DNA of 64,000 nt, taken from positions 186,001-250,000 of the forward strand of contig BIFP01000051.1 of assembly GCA_005402585.1 (NCBI GenBank), written 5' to 3'. Below are positions 7,896-16,478 of the stretch, piece by piece; the stretch's first letter is position 1; the number at the start of each line of letters is the position of its first letter. This stretch comes from Micromonosporaceae bacterium KJ-029. GTDB taxonomy: Bacteria; Actinomycetota; Actinomycetes; Mycobacteriales; Micromonosporaceae. Under the pieces are notes generated by a model, which searched no databases, was not told the DNA's origin, and worked only from the letters and a program-made list of their open reading frames with translations. Position numbers and translations under genes: made by a program.

Positions 7896-7958
7896 GCGGT
7901 TCGTCCTTCCCGTCGGGCCCTGTTTGCCGGGACCCGGCGACGTGGTGGACCACGGTGG

Positions 7959-7970
7959 GAGAGCGCTCTC
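7959..7970. promoter_or_regulatory. Candidate LacI-family operator GAGAGCGCTCTC
   Basis: A 12-bp perfect palindrome with central GCGC lies 64 bp upstream of the secreted beta-helix protein start at 7895. It resembles the GAGCGCTC core of operators bound by CebR/MalR-type LacI regulators of glycan use. The cognate regulator is not adjacent. Confidence 0.5.
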
Positions 7971-8128
7971 TGGCCGTGGCAGACTTGTATCACGGTGTGA
8001 AGGAACTGGGTTGAGATGTTTCTACCCCGTAACGCCGCCGCGCGCCATGGTCGCGGACCATCGATTTGCCGCCGGTCGATCCGAGCGGGAGGACCGGGCC
8101 GTACGTCCGCCCCGGCCGGGGCCGTCGG

Positions 8129-8166
8129 GCGGATGTCGAAGTTCGCGCGGTGACCTCGACATCCGC
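8129..8166. terminator. 11-bp inverted repeat downstream of the decayed PepSY gene
   Basis: GCGGATGTCGA (8129-8139) and TCGACATCCGC (8156-8166) are exact complements around a 16-nt loop. The repeat lies 26 bp beyond the stop of the minus-strand pseudogene and could be its old terminator. No T-run follows on either strand. Confidence 0.45.
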
Positions 8167-8191
8167 TCGCGCTCCGGCCGGGGCGGCGATG

Positions 8192-8753
8192 TCACCGGGC
8201 GGCGCCTGCCGGGGCGTCGCCACGCCGACGGGCGAGCACGCCCAGGGCGGCGTCGATGACGAGGAAGCCGAGCAGGGTTACGCCGAACCACGGCAGGGCC
8301 CAGCCGAGGGCGACGGTCACCGGTACGCCCAACAGCAGCGCCCAGAGTGGAAGCTCACGCCAGCCGCCACGGGCGGGTGGCGCCCCGACCAGCGCCCGAC
8401 GGTCGACCCGGGTGGGGCGGCGTTGCCACCACATGCGGTAGCCCCAGACGATGACGCAGAGCAGGCCGATGGCGAGCGCGGCGAGCAGGATCTGGTTGAC
8501 CGTGCCGAACAGCAGGCCCATGTGGGCCTGGACGCCGAGGGCGCTGAGCTTGGCCAGCAGGGGCCAGTCGGCGAAATCGCTGCGGGCGGTCAGGGCCCCG
8601 GCGTCCGGGTCGACGGAAGTGCAGGCGGAGCAGCAGCGCCGCCAGCGGTGCGGGGCGCCGTTGCGCGCGGGTGGCGGGCGGATCGGCGGCGGACGGTTCC
8701 ACGCCGGGGGAGGACTCCGGTGTCGACGCACCGGACAGTTCGGTCAGAGACAT
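8192..8753 (-). pseudogene. PepSY-associated transmembrane protein, internally deleted and frameshifted
   Basis: The start (ATG at 8753) encodes a proline-rich leader ending in A-A-L-L-L-R-L-H-F, the usual entry into the first membrane helix of PepSY-TM proteins. At about 8611-8620 this frame loses similarity, and the family C-terminus resumes in another frame: D-P-D-A-G-A-L-T-A-R, then membrane helices around G-L-L-F-G-T-V-N-Q-I-L-L-A-A-L-A-I-G-L and L-W-A-L-L-L-G-V-P-V, to the stop at 8192. Intact members are, from memory, about 450 residues; the middle (helices 1-2 and the PepSY domains) is missing. One internal deletion explains both the frame change and the loss. Confidence 0.75.
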
Positions 8754-8892
8754 GCACTTTTCCGATCGGAATAGAGGGTGTACGTGTGGAGCCGGCCCGT
8801 GCCCCTCGGGTCAGTGCTGTCGCCGTCGCCCGGATGCCCGCCGCCTGAGCACCTAGTCGGACGCGGGGTCACGACGGTTCCCGGCGTGGTGG

Positions 8893-9400
8893 TCAGCCCT
8901 CGGCAACGCCCCGATGGCACCGTTCGCCGAGGTCGCGCAGGGCGGTGACCAGCTGGGGCGGTCCGCTGACGGTGAAGTCGACGCCGAGTACGGCGATCAT
9001 CCAGGCGAGGTCGGCGGCCGTGTCCGCGCCGAGGTGCAGCCGGCAGTGGTGCTCGTCGACTGCCTCGACGCTGCCCATGCCCGGCCACACCCGCTCGGCG
9101 AGAACGGTGGCCGGCGCGTGCATGGTGACGGTCGCCCGGAGCGCCCGCGGGCCGGTGGACAGTGTCCGCGCCAGGTAGCCGGCCGGGTCGCCGCCGGGCA
9201 GTTCCCGCCGGGCGAACCGGGGCCCGGTGGGGGTACGCGGCCGGAGCCGGTCGACCCGGAACGAGCGCCAGTCGTCGCGATCAATGTCCCAGGCGACCAG
9301 ATACCAGTGGTGGCCCCAGCTGACCAGGGCGTGCGGCTCGACCTGCCGCAGCGAGCGGGTGCCGTGGTGGCTGGTGTTCGCGTTCTTCCGCACGCTGCGC
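8893..9400 (-). pseudogene. WYL-domain regulator fragment (C-terminal half only)
   Basis: From roughly 9390 down to the stop at 8893 the frame reads as the C-terminal part of a DeoR/YafY-type WYL regulator: R-Q-V-E-P-H-A-L-V-S-W-G, H-W-Y-L-V-A-W-D-I-D-R-D-D-W-R-S-F-R-V-D-R-L and a C-terminal WCX-like domain. The N-terminal helix-turn-helix and first half of the WYL domain (about 150-170 residues) are absent. The sequence before it belongs to a complete GNAT gene on the same strand whose stop is at 9410, so the join looks like a deletion scar. A start codon used for the fragment is not evident. It lies 139 bp from the decayed PepSY gene. Confidence 0.7.
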
Positions 9401-9409
9401 CGACCCGGG

Positions 9410-10114
9410 TCACACCGGGTCGGCTCCTGGCGTCCGAACCGACCAGAACAGCACCTCCCGGCGCAGCGTGAAGCCGAGCGCCTCGTACAGCCGGATCGCC
9501 CCGGTATTGTCCGCCGCCGCGTGCAGCATTGGTCGGTCGCCCCGGGCCCGGATGCCGGCCGTGACCGCCCGGACCAGGCGGCCCGCCAGGCCCTGACCAC
9601 GCGCCTCGGGCGCGGTGCAGACGGCGCTGATCTCCGTCCACCCGGGCATTCGCATCCGCTCTCCGGCCATCGCCACGAGCGTCCCGTCCCGCCGGATGCC
9701 CAGGTAGTGGCCGAGTTCGACGGTACGGGCCAGGAACGGTCCCGGCCGGGTGCGGGCGACCAGGTCGAGCATCTCCGGCACGTCGGCGGTGGTCAGCCGC
9801 AGCGCCTCGGGGTCGTCGGCCGCCTCGGCCGCGTCGTCGACCAGCTGCACTCCGTCGATCTGCTGGTCCACCGTCCACCCGGCGGGCGGCCGTCCCGTGC
9901 CGCCGGCCATCCACACGGTGGCTCCCGGACCGGCCAGCGTCGCGAGATCGGCCCAGGCGGTCGGATCGTCGGCGTCGGCCACCGCGTGGAACGGCGAGAC
10001 CTCGTGGTGGTAGCGCGCCGCCCGACCGTGCCGCTCGGCGAGCCCCCGGTGCGCGTCGCTCAGGGCCGCCCACACCGGGTTGTCCAGGACCTGTTCGGTG
10101 ATCGTCCCCGCCAT
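9410..10114 (-). CDS. GNAT-family N-acetyltransferase (FR47-like)
   Basis: A complete 234-residue protein with an N-terminal extension and a C-terminal GNAT domain. The acetyl-CoA loop is visible in E-A-R-G-Q-G-L-A-G-R-L-V-R-A-V near residues 170-184, followed by N-T-G-A-I-R-L-Y-E-A-L-G-F, the usual end of the fold. This architecture matches FR47-like acetyltransferases. The substrate is unknown. The ATG at 10114 begins MAGTITEQVLDNP. Its 3' end directly abuts the WYL-regulator fragment, so the gene may have arrived or been left there by the rearrangement that truncated that regulator. Confidence 0.82.
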   Translation of the reverse strand: MAGTITEQVLDNPVWAALSDAHRGLAERHGRAARYHHEVSPFHAVADADDPTAWADLATLAGPGATVWMAGGTGRPPAGWTVDQQIDGVQLVDDAAEAADDPEALRLTTADVPEMLDLVARTRPGPFLARTVELGHYLGIRRDGTLVAMAGERMRMPGWTEISAVCTAPEARGQGLAGRLVRAVTAGIRARGDRPMLHAAADNTGAIRLYEALGFTLRREVLFWSVRTPGADPV

Positions 10115-10371
10115 CTCGTCCCCGATCGGCCGGCCGGGCCCGGCGCGGCGGGCCCGGCATTCGTCGTGGTGGTCGAGGCGATCCTAGATCGCGCGGACGC
10201 GACCCTCTGGACCGGCGGGTCCGGCCGCCCGGCACCGGCGGGTGGGTCGGGCGCCGCGTCGCGTGTCCGCCCGCCGGGTCAGCCGCCCACACGGTCGTGG
10301 TCTGCGAAAACGGCGGTTTCCCGGCCGGCGGGCGTACCACCATGTGGGGAGCGCTGAACGGGGGACGCGAC

Positions 10372-11946
10372 GTGAGTGAACTGCTGCTGATCATCACGCT
10401 CGGCGTCACCGTGCTCGTCGGCACCACGCTCGGTGGCAAGTACCGGGTCGCGCCGCCGGTGCTGCTCATCTGCCTGGGCGGGTTGCTGGCGCTCATTCCC
10501 GCGTTGAGTGAGGTCGTGCTCAAACCGGAGGTGGTGCTGCTGCTGTTCCTGCCGGCGATCCTCTACCGGGAGAGCCTGACCAGCAGCCTGCGCGAGATCC
10601 GGGCGAACATCGTGTTCATCGCCCTGCTGGCGATCGGACTGGTGGGCGTCACCATGGTTGCGGTGTCGCTGGTGGTGCAGCGGTTCGGCGTCGACCCGGC
10701 GGCGGCCTGGGTGCTCGGCGCGGTGCTCGCCCCGACCGACGCCGCGGCGGTGGCCGGCCTGGCCAAGCGGATGCCCAGGCGCCTGCTCACCACCCTGCAC
10801 GCGGAGAGCCTGATCAACGACGGCACCGCCCTGGTGCTGTTCTCCGTCGCGCTCGGGTTGCTCGGCGGGGGCGCGTTCCCGAACGCGTTCGAGCTCGTCG
10901 AGCGGGTCGGCCTGTCCTTCCTGGGCGGCATCGCGGCCGGCGTGGTGGTCGGCACCGTGGTGATCCTGGTCCGCAAGCGTCTGGACGACCCGCTGCGGGA
11001 GGGCGCGGTGAGTGTACTCACCCCGTTCGCCGCGTTCTTTCTCGCCGAGATCATCCACGAGAGCGGTGTGCTCGCGGTGGTGGTGTCCGGGCTGATGCTC
11101 GTGTTCGCCAGCCCCCGGGTGATCGGGGCCCGGTCGCGGGTGCTCGCGCTGGCGTTCTGGGACCTCACCACGTTCCTCATCAACGGCGGACTCTTCGTGC
11201 TGGTGGGCATGCAGATCCCGCGGGCGGTCCGCGCCGTCGCCGGCATCTCGCTGATGCGCGCGATCGCCATCACGTTCGTGGTGGCCGGTGTGCTGCTGGC
11301 GGTCCGGATGCTCTGGCTGCACCTGACGTCCGCAGCCGCCTGGCTGATCGACCGGCGGCGCGGCCGGGGCGATCGGTGGGGGAACGGGCGGGTGCGCATC
11401 GTCGCCGGCTGGGCCGGCTTCCGGGGCGCGGTCTCCCTCGCGGCCGCCCTCGCCGTGCCACTGACCACCTCCGGCGGCCAACCGGTACGGGAACGCGACC
11501 TGATCATCTTCGTGGTGGCCACGGTGATCCTGTTGACCATGCTTGTGCAGGGCACCACCCTGCCGCTGGTGATGAGGTGGGCCAGACTCTCCGGCGACCC
11601 GGAACACGCCGACGAGACGAGACAGGCGCATACACGGGCCACCCAGGCCACCCTCGACGCGCTGCCGGACATCGCCGATCGGGTCGGCGCCGATCGGGAC
11701 GTCACGCAGCGGCTCCAGAGCGAGTACGAGGGCCACCTCGGTGCCATGCAGGCCGAGCAGGAGGAGGAGTCGGCGGCCGCCCGCGAGGTCGAGCGCCGGC
11801 TGCGGCTGGCCGCGATCGACCACAAGCGGCGCGAGATCACCCGGATGCGCGACCATCGCGAGATCGACGATGCCGTGCTACGCGAACTGCAGGCCAGACT
11901 CGACGTCGAGGAGATCCGCCTGCTGGGGCCGACGACTCTCGAATGA
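10372..11946 (+). CDS. CPA1-family Na+/H+ antiporter (NhaP-like)
   Basis: About 524 residues with 11-12 membrane segments, exchanging Na+ (or K+) for protons at the cytoplasmic membrane. Key family motifs are A-P-T-D-A-A-A-V-A-G and E-S-L-I-N-D-G-T-A-L-V-L, whose Asp residues form the ion site in CPA1 proteins, followed by G-F-R-G-A-V-S-L. The C-terminal 110 residues are soluble and helical, rich in Glu and Arg. I chose the GTG at 10372 because GGGGGA lies 6-7 nt upstream and the first helix follows at once; an ATG at 10342 in frame is the alternative. Together with the Mrp operon at 50 kb the window encodes two unrelated Na+/H+ antiporters. Confidence 0.88.
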   Translation: MSELLLIITLGVTVLVGTTLGGKYRVAPPVLLICLGGLLALIPALSEVVLKPEVVLLLFLPAILYRESLTSSLREIRANIVFIALLAIGLVGVTMVAVSLVVQRFGVDPAAAWVLGAVLAPTDAAAVAGLAKRMPRRLLTTLHAESLINDGTALVLFSVALGLLGGGAFPNAFELVERVGLSFLGGIAAGVVVGTVVILVRKRLDDPLREGAVSVLTPFAAFFLAEIIHESGVLAVVVSGLMLVFASPRVIGARSRVLALAFWDLTTFLINGGLFVLVGMQIPRAVRAVAGISLMRAIAITFVVAGVLLAVRMLWLHLTSAAAWLIDRRRGRGDRWGNGRVRIVAGWAGFRGAVSLAAALAVPLTTSGGQPVRERDLIIFVVATVILLTMLVQGTTLPLVMRWARLSGDPEHADETRQAHTRATQATLDALPDIADRVGADRDVTQRLQSEYEGHLGAMQAEQEEESAAAREVERRLRLAAIDHKRREITRMRDHREIDDAVLRELQARLDVEEIRLLGPTTLE

Positions 11947-11975
11947 CCGGCGTCCGACCATCGACCGGGTGCGGC

Positions 11976-13205
11976 TCAACCTGCCGGCGCGACGCGGACC
12001 GGTAGCGCCAGCGCGACCGTGAGGTCGAGCAGGCTGCGTGGATCGGTGAGGCGCTCGCCGTACAGCTGGCGCAGTTGGCCCATCCGGTAGCGCACGGTCT
12101 GCGGGTGGACGAAGAGGTCCGCGGCGACGTCGTCGCGCCGACCCTGGTGCAGCAGCCAGGAGCGCAGCGTCTCGGTGAGCCGCTCCGCGGTGGCCGCGGG
12201 CAGCGCCGCCAGTGGTTGCAGGACCCGGGCGCGCAGGTCGGCGAGGGCCTCGACGTCGGCGCTGAGCAGCAGCTCGGCCAGGTGCCGATCGGTGTCGAGC
12301 GGCTCGCCATCCTCCGGGTGGGCGATGCCGAGGGCGACCACCCGGGTGACCCGCCGGTAGGAGGAGCTGGCCCGGTGCCACGGGCGGGCGGGGCCGAGCA
12401 CCGCGTGGCGTCCCTGCAGCACCCGGGCGAGCTGCCGCCGCCGGTCGCCGTGCGCGTCCGGTACCAGCAGCACCGCTGTCTCCTCACCGGGCTCGCCCGC
12501 GGGCGGTTCCTCGCTGCTCTCCAGGGTGTGCTCGTCGAGCAGCGCGAGCGCCCCGCGCAGCTTCGCCTGCGGCAGCAGCGCGACGGTGAGGGTCTGCGGC
12601 ACCGGCCAGCCCGCCCGCTCCGCGCTGCGGACCAGGACGTCCTCGGGCTCGCCGGCGAGCAGCTGCTCGGTGAGCCGTTCCAGGTTCCGTCGCCGGGCCC
12701 GGCCGACGCTGGCCAACTCGTCGGCGTGCCCGGCCACGCTCGCTGCCGACAGCTCGTCGATGTAGGCGAACATCAGCTCGGCGAACTCGGCGACGGTGGC
12801 CGCCGGCAACCCGATCGCCACGGTGGCGGCGGCCATCTCCCGCCAGGAGGCCCGGGCCCCGACCCGGTACGCGGCCAGCAGCGCGTCCACGCTGCGGCCG
12901 GAGCGGGCCTCGCCGCTGCCCAGGGCGTACGCGGCTTCCAACGCCGGGACCAGCGGGGTGCTGGGGTCGCTGGCCTGGGACCGTTCGAGCAACTGGAGGA
13001 ACGTGCCCAACGCGATCTGCACCGCGTTCTCGATCTTGTCCCGCATGTGGCCGGTCAGGGTGCCGGAGTAGCTGGGCACCTCGGCCGTGATCGCGGTGAC
13101 GGTCCGCCCGGCGACCTGCGGTAGCAGGTCACGCAGCTCGCGGGCCACCCGCTGGTCCAGCTCGAGGCGGGTCGCCCGATGAGTGGTTCCGGAGGATTCC
13201 GCCAC
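11976..13205 (-). CDS. PucR/CdaR-type transcriptional regulator
   Basis: A 409-residue regulator with an N-terminal helical sensor-like region, a central GGDEF-like degenerate domain, and the C-terminal PucR helix-turn-helix (D-D-V-A-A-D-L-F-V-H-P-Q-T-V-R-Y-R-M-G-Q-L) near residues 355-375. The GTG at 13205 was chosen for its GGGGAG ribosome site 8 nt upstream; the frame is open to 13283. It is divergent from the ferredoxin reductase/desaturase operon across an 84-bp gap and is likely its regulator, perhaps sensing a lipid signal; this is inference from position. Confidence 0.82.
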   Translation of the reverse strand: MAESSGTTHRATRLELDQRVARELRDLLPQVAGRTVTAITAEVPSYSGTLTGHMRDKIENAVQIALGTFLQLLERSQASDPSTPLVPALEAAYALGSGEARSGRSVDALLAAYRVGARASWREMAAATVAIGLPAATVAEFAELMFAYIDELSAASVAGHADELASVGRARRRNLERLTEQLLAGEPEDVLVRSAERAGWPVPQTLTVALLPQAKLRGALALLDEHTLESSEEPPAGEPGEETAVLLVPDAHGDRRRQLARVLQGRHAVLGPARPWHRASSSYRRVTRVVALGIAHPEDGEPLDTDRHLAELLLSADVEALADLRARVLQPLAALPAATAERLTETLRSWLLHQGRRDDVAADLFVHPQTVRYRMGQLRQLYGERLTDPRSLLDLTVALALPVRVAPAG

Positions 13206-13289
13206 AGTTGTTCTCCCCGCACAAGAGGGATGGATCGCTTTACCTTCGCTGGCCAAGATTTTATGCCAGCCGGCCGCGACCATCGTCGT

Positions 13290-14381
13290 ATGGCCACCAC
13301 CGTCCCGCCACCGGGCACGACAAGGTCCCTCCGGCGCCGCCTGTGGCGGCTCGCCGAGACGGTGACCACGCCGGTCCTGCCCGGGGACTACCTCGACCTG
13401 GTCGCCCCGCTACGGGCCGGCGCCGACCTGCGCGGCCGGATCGTCGCCGTACGCCCGGAGACCCCGGACGCGGCGACCGTGCTGATCCAGCCCGGACGTA
13501 GCTGGCGGGGGCACACCCCCGGCCAGTACGTCCGGCTCGGTGTCGACGTCGACGGCGTACGCCAGTGGCGAACCTACTCGGTGACCTCGCGTCCCGGCCT
13601 CCGCACCGATCCGATCTCGGTGACGGTCAAGGCGATCCCCGACGGCCTGGTCAGCAACCATCTCGTCCGCCGGATCCGGCCGGGCACGATCGTGCAGCTC
13701 GACCAGGCCCGCGGCGACTTCGTCCTGCCCGAGCCGGTGCCACCACGGGTGCTGTTTCTCACCGCCGGCAGCGGCATCACCCCGGTAGCCGGGATGCTGC
13801 GCTCGGGTGCGCTGGCCGACAGCGACGTGGTGCTGGTCCACTCGGCACCCACCGCGGCCGACGTGGTCTTCGGCGCGGAACTGCGTGCCCTCGCCGAGCA
13901 CGGTGCGATCCGGCTGGTGGAGCGACACACCACCGTCGAGGGCCTGCTGGACGTCGCCGAACTCGACTCCCTGGTGCCCGACCACCTGGAGCGCCAGACC
14001 TGGGCGTGCGGCCCGGTGGGGCTGCTCGACGCGGCCGAGCAGCACTGGTCGTCGCGGGGACACGCCGACCGGCTGCACACCGAGCGGTTCCGGCCGACCG
14101 TGATCACCACCGGTGAGGGCGGGACGGTCACCTTCACCCGTTCGTCGGTGACCGTCGAGGCCACCGGCGCCACCCCGCTGCTCGACGCCGGGGAGAACGC
14201 CGGGGTGCTGATGCCGTCGGGTTGCCGGATGGGCATCTGCTTCGGCTGCGTACTGCCGCTGCGTCAGGGGGCCGTCCGCGACCTGCGTAACGGGGAGCTC
14301 ACCACCGCGCTGCCGGGCGACGGCGTACGCGTGCAGACCTGCGTGTCGGCCGCGGCCGGCCCCTGCGAACTCGAGATCTGA
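13290..14381 (+). CDS. Flavodoxin/ferredoxin-type oxidoreductase with C-terminal 2Fe-2S domain
   Basis: A 363-residue electron-transfer protein passing electrons from NAD(P)H through FAD to an iron-sulphur centre. The FAD site is R-T-Y-S near residues 94-97, the NAD(P) site T-A-G-S-G-I-T-P is near residue 160, and the C-terminal plant-type ferredoxin domain has Cys in S-G-C-R-M-G-I-C-F-G-C and a later V-Q-T-C. This layout matches partners of DesA3-type desaturases (as Rv3230c in mycobacteria). It precedes the desaturase by 15 bp and clearly serves it. The start ATG at 13290 has no obvious ribosome site, so upstream starts or a leaderless message are possible. Confidence 0.88.
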   Translation: MATTVPPPGTTRSLRRRLWRLAETVTTPVLPGDYLDLVAPLRAGADLRGRIVAVRPETPDAATVLIQPGRSWRGHTPGQYVRLGVDVDGVRQWRTYSVTSRPGLRTDPISVTVKAIPDGLVSNHLVRRIRPGTIVQLDQARGDFVLPEPVPPRVLFLTAGSGITPVAGMLRSGALADSDVVLVHSAPTAADVVFGAELRALAEHGAIRLVERHTTVEGLLDVAELDSLVPDHLERQTWACGPVGLLDAAEQHWSSRGHADRLHTERFRPTVITTGEGGTVTFTRSSVTVEATGATPLLDAGENAGVLMPSGCRMGICFGCVLPLRQGAVRDLRNGELTTALPGDGVRVQTCVSAAAGPCELEI

Positions 14382-14396
14382 TCGGAGACCGCCGAC

Positions 14397-15542
14397 GTGA
14401 CCGTCATCCAGAAGAAGGCCGACAACCCGATCGCTCACCTGAGCGCCGAGGACATCGAGACCATCGGCAAGGAACTCGACGCCATCCGGCAGCGGGTGAT
14501 CGACTCCCGGGGCGAGCGGGACGCCGCGTATATCCGCAAGATCATCAGGACTCAGCGCAAGCTGGAGATCGGCAGCCGGGTGGTACTGCTGTTCTCGCTG
14601 TTCCCGCCGGCCTGGATCGTCGGCACCGCCGGCCTCTCCGTGGCCAAGATCCTGGAAAACATGGAGATGGGACACAACATCCTGCACGGCCAGTGGGACT
14701 GGATGCGTGACCCGAAGATCCACTCGACCAGCTGGGAGTGGGACCACGCCACCCCGGCCGAACAGTGGAAGCAGTCGCACAACGAGCTGCACCACCGCTA
14801 CACCAACGTGGTCGGCAAGGACAACGACCTCGGTTACGGCATCATGCGGGTGGACGAGGACCAGCCCTGGCACCCGGCCTACCTGGGCCAGCCGCTGTAC
14901 AACTTCGTCAACGCCTGCTTCTTCGAGTACGGCGTCGCCGCGTACGACCTCGATCTGGGCAAGAACCTGAAGGAAGGCCGGCACAAGGACCCGGAGTTCC
15001 GGGCCAAACTCCGCGCGGCCGGCCGGAAGATCCGCCGCCAGGTCCTCAAGGACTACGTGATCCACCCGCTGCTGTCCGGCCCGTCGTTCTTCCACACCAT
15101 GGCCGCGACGTTCACCGCGAACCTGATCCGCAACCTGTGGAGCCACTCGGTGATCATGTGTGGGCACTTCCCGGAGGGCGTGGAGACCTTCGAGAAGACC
15201 TCGATCGAGGGCGAGACCCGGGGCGAGTGGTACCTGCGGCAGATGCTCGGCTCGGCCAACATCAGCGGCAGCCGGCTGCTGCACATCATGACCGGCAACC
15301 TGTCGTACCAGATCGAGCACCACCTCTTTCCCGACCTGCCGAGCAACCGCTACCAGGAGATCGCCCCCGAGGTGCGGGCGCTGTTCGACCGGTACGGGCT
15401 GAAGTACACCACCGGGTCGCTGCCCCGGCAGGTGTTCTCGGCGTGGAAGAAGGTCTTCCGGCTCGCCCTGCCGAACCGGCGCCGCCCCGAGACCACCTCC
15501 GACGACCGCCCGACCCGCGCCCTCGCCACCGCCGGCGTCTGA
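14397..15542 (+). CDS. Membrane fatty acid desaturase (DesA3-like)
   Basis: A 381-residue di-iron membrane desaturase that introduces a double bond in a fatty acyl chain using electrons from the upstream reductase. All three His boxes are present: H93-x3-H97 (H-N-I-L-H), H128-x3-H132-H133 (H-N-E-L-H-H) and E-H308-H309 (I-E-H-H-L-F-P), with membrane segments between them. The GTG at 14397 lies 15 bp after the reductase stop. The regiospecificity is probably delta-9 by similarity to DesA3, but this is inference. A terminator follows at 15574. Confidence 0.9.
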   Translation: MTVIQKKADNPIAHLSAEDIETIGKELDAIRQRVIDSRGERDAAYIRKIIRTQRKLEIGSRVVLLFSLFPPAWIVGTAGLSVAKILENMEMGHNILHGQWDWMRDPKIHSTSWEWDHATPAEQWKQSHNELHHRYTNVVGKDNDLGYGIMRVDEDQPWHPAYLGQPLYNFVNACFFEYGVAAYDLDLGKNLKEGRHKDPEFRAKLRAAGRKIRRQVLKDYVIHPLLSGPSFFHTMAATFTANLIRNLWSHSVIMCGHFPEGVETFEKTSIEGETRGEWYLRQMLGSANISGSRLLHIMTGNLSYQIEHHLFPDLPSNRYQEIAPEVRALFDRYGLKYTTGSLPRQVFSAWKKVFRLALPNRRRPETTSDDRPTRALATAGV

Positions 15543-15573
15543 CCCCACCCCGGCTGCTCGTGGCCGCCCGGCC

Positions 15574-15594
15574 GCCCCCTCAGGCGGAGGGGGC
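15574..15594. terminator. Hairpin terminator between convergent genes
   Basis: GCCCCCTC (15574-15581) pairs with GAGGGGGC (15587-15594) around a 5-nt loop. It lies between the desaturase stop (15542) and the end of the minus-strand spermidine-synthase-like gene (15649), so it can serve both. Confidence 0.6.
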
Positions 15595-15648
15595 GAGGGA
15601 CGAGGTGACCTGGTGGGCCGGGTGCCGCCGGTCACCGGCCGCCGGCGT

Positions 15649-16368
15649 TCAGGCCGGGGCCTGCGCGAGGTAGACGGTGTTCGCCGACTCGCCGCCGGTC
15701 AGCGGGTTGGCGAACCGCACCACGTGGCTGCGGTGGGTCGGGAACACCTCGGCGAGGGCGGCCTCGAAGTCCGGGTCGGGCGGGTCGTCCGACCAGAGCG
15801 CGAAGACCCCCGCCGGATGCAGGTTCCGGGCCAGCCGGCGCAGCCCGTCGGAGGTGTAGAAGGGGGCGTGGCTGGGGTGCAGCGGGTGCCGGGGGGAGTG
15901 GTCGACGTCCAGCAGCACGGCGTGGAAGCGCCGCCCGGGATCGTCGGGGTCGAGGCCGTCCCCGCCGGCCACCCGGGCGAAGAAGTCGGCCCGCACCAGA
16001 CGGGTACGCGGGTCGGTGGCCAGCCCGGCGGCGAAGGGCAGCAGGCCGCGCCGGTGCCAGTCGATGACGTCCTCGACCGCCTCCACCACCACCAGTGAGC
16101 TGACCCGGTCGTCCGCGAGCACGGTCCGCGCCGTGTAGCCCAGCCCCAGCCCGCCGACGGCCACGTCGAGACGCGACCCGACCAGCGGCGCCAACCCCAG
16201 CCGGGCCAGTTCGACCTCACCGGCGGTGAACAGGCTGGACATCAGGAACTCGTCGTCGAGCTTGACCTCGTACACGTCGAGGTCGAGCCGCGGGTCGCGG
16301 CGCCGGCGCAGGCTGATCTCGCCGAGCGGGGTCGGTCGCCAGGCCAGTTCTTCGAAGCGGACGGTCAC
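15649..16368 (-). CDS. Spermidine-synthase-like methyltransferase-fold protein
   Basis: A 239-residue Rossmann-fold protein of the polyamine-synthase family. The nucleotide motif is G-G-L-G-L-G-Y-T-A-R near residue 72, followed by V-V-E-A (acidic residue contacting ribose) and the D-V-D-H-S-P-R segment near residue 155. In the polyamine-synthase family that region carries the catalytic Asp of an aminopropyltransferase. Here the D-x-x-x-P pattern is altered, so the reaction may differ. Many actinobacterial homologues are annotated only as spermidine synthase. It stands alone and is divergent from eccB, with 110 bp between them. Confidence 0.7.
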   Translation of the reverse strand: MTVRFEELAWRPTPLGEISLRRRRDPRLDLDVYEVKLDDEFLMSSLFTAGEVELARLGLAPLVGSRLDVAVGGLGLGYTARTVLADDRVSSLVVVEAVEDVIDWHRRGLLPFAAGLATDPRTRLVRADFFARVAGGDGLDPDDPGRRFHAVLLDVDHSPRHPLHPSHAPFYTSDGLRRLARNLHPAGVFALWSDDPPDPDFEAALAEVFPTHRSHVVRFANPLTGGESANTVYLAQAPA

Positions 16369-16478
16369 CGACCGGATGTTACCGGGCGGTCGGCTGCGGC
16401 CCGGCGACGACGCACGGTACTCGGGACATCGACGCGACGCATATCCTGTGCCCCGACCGTCTCGCGGGAAGGGACCGC

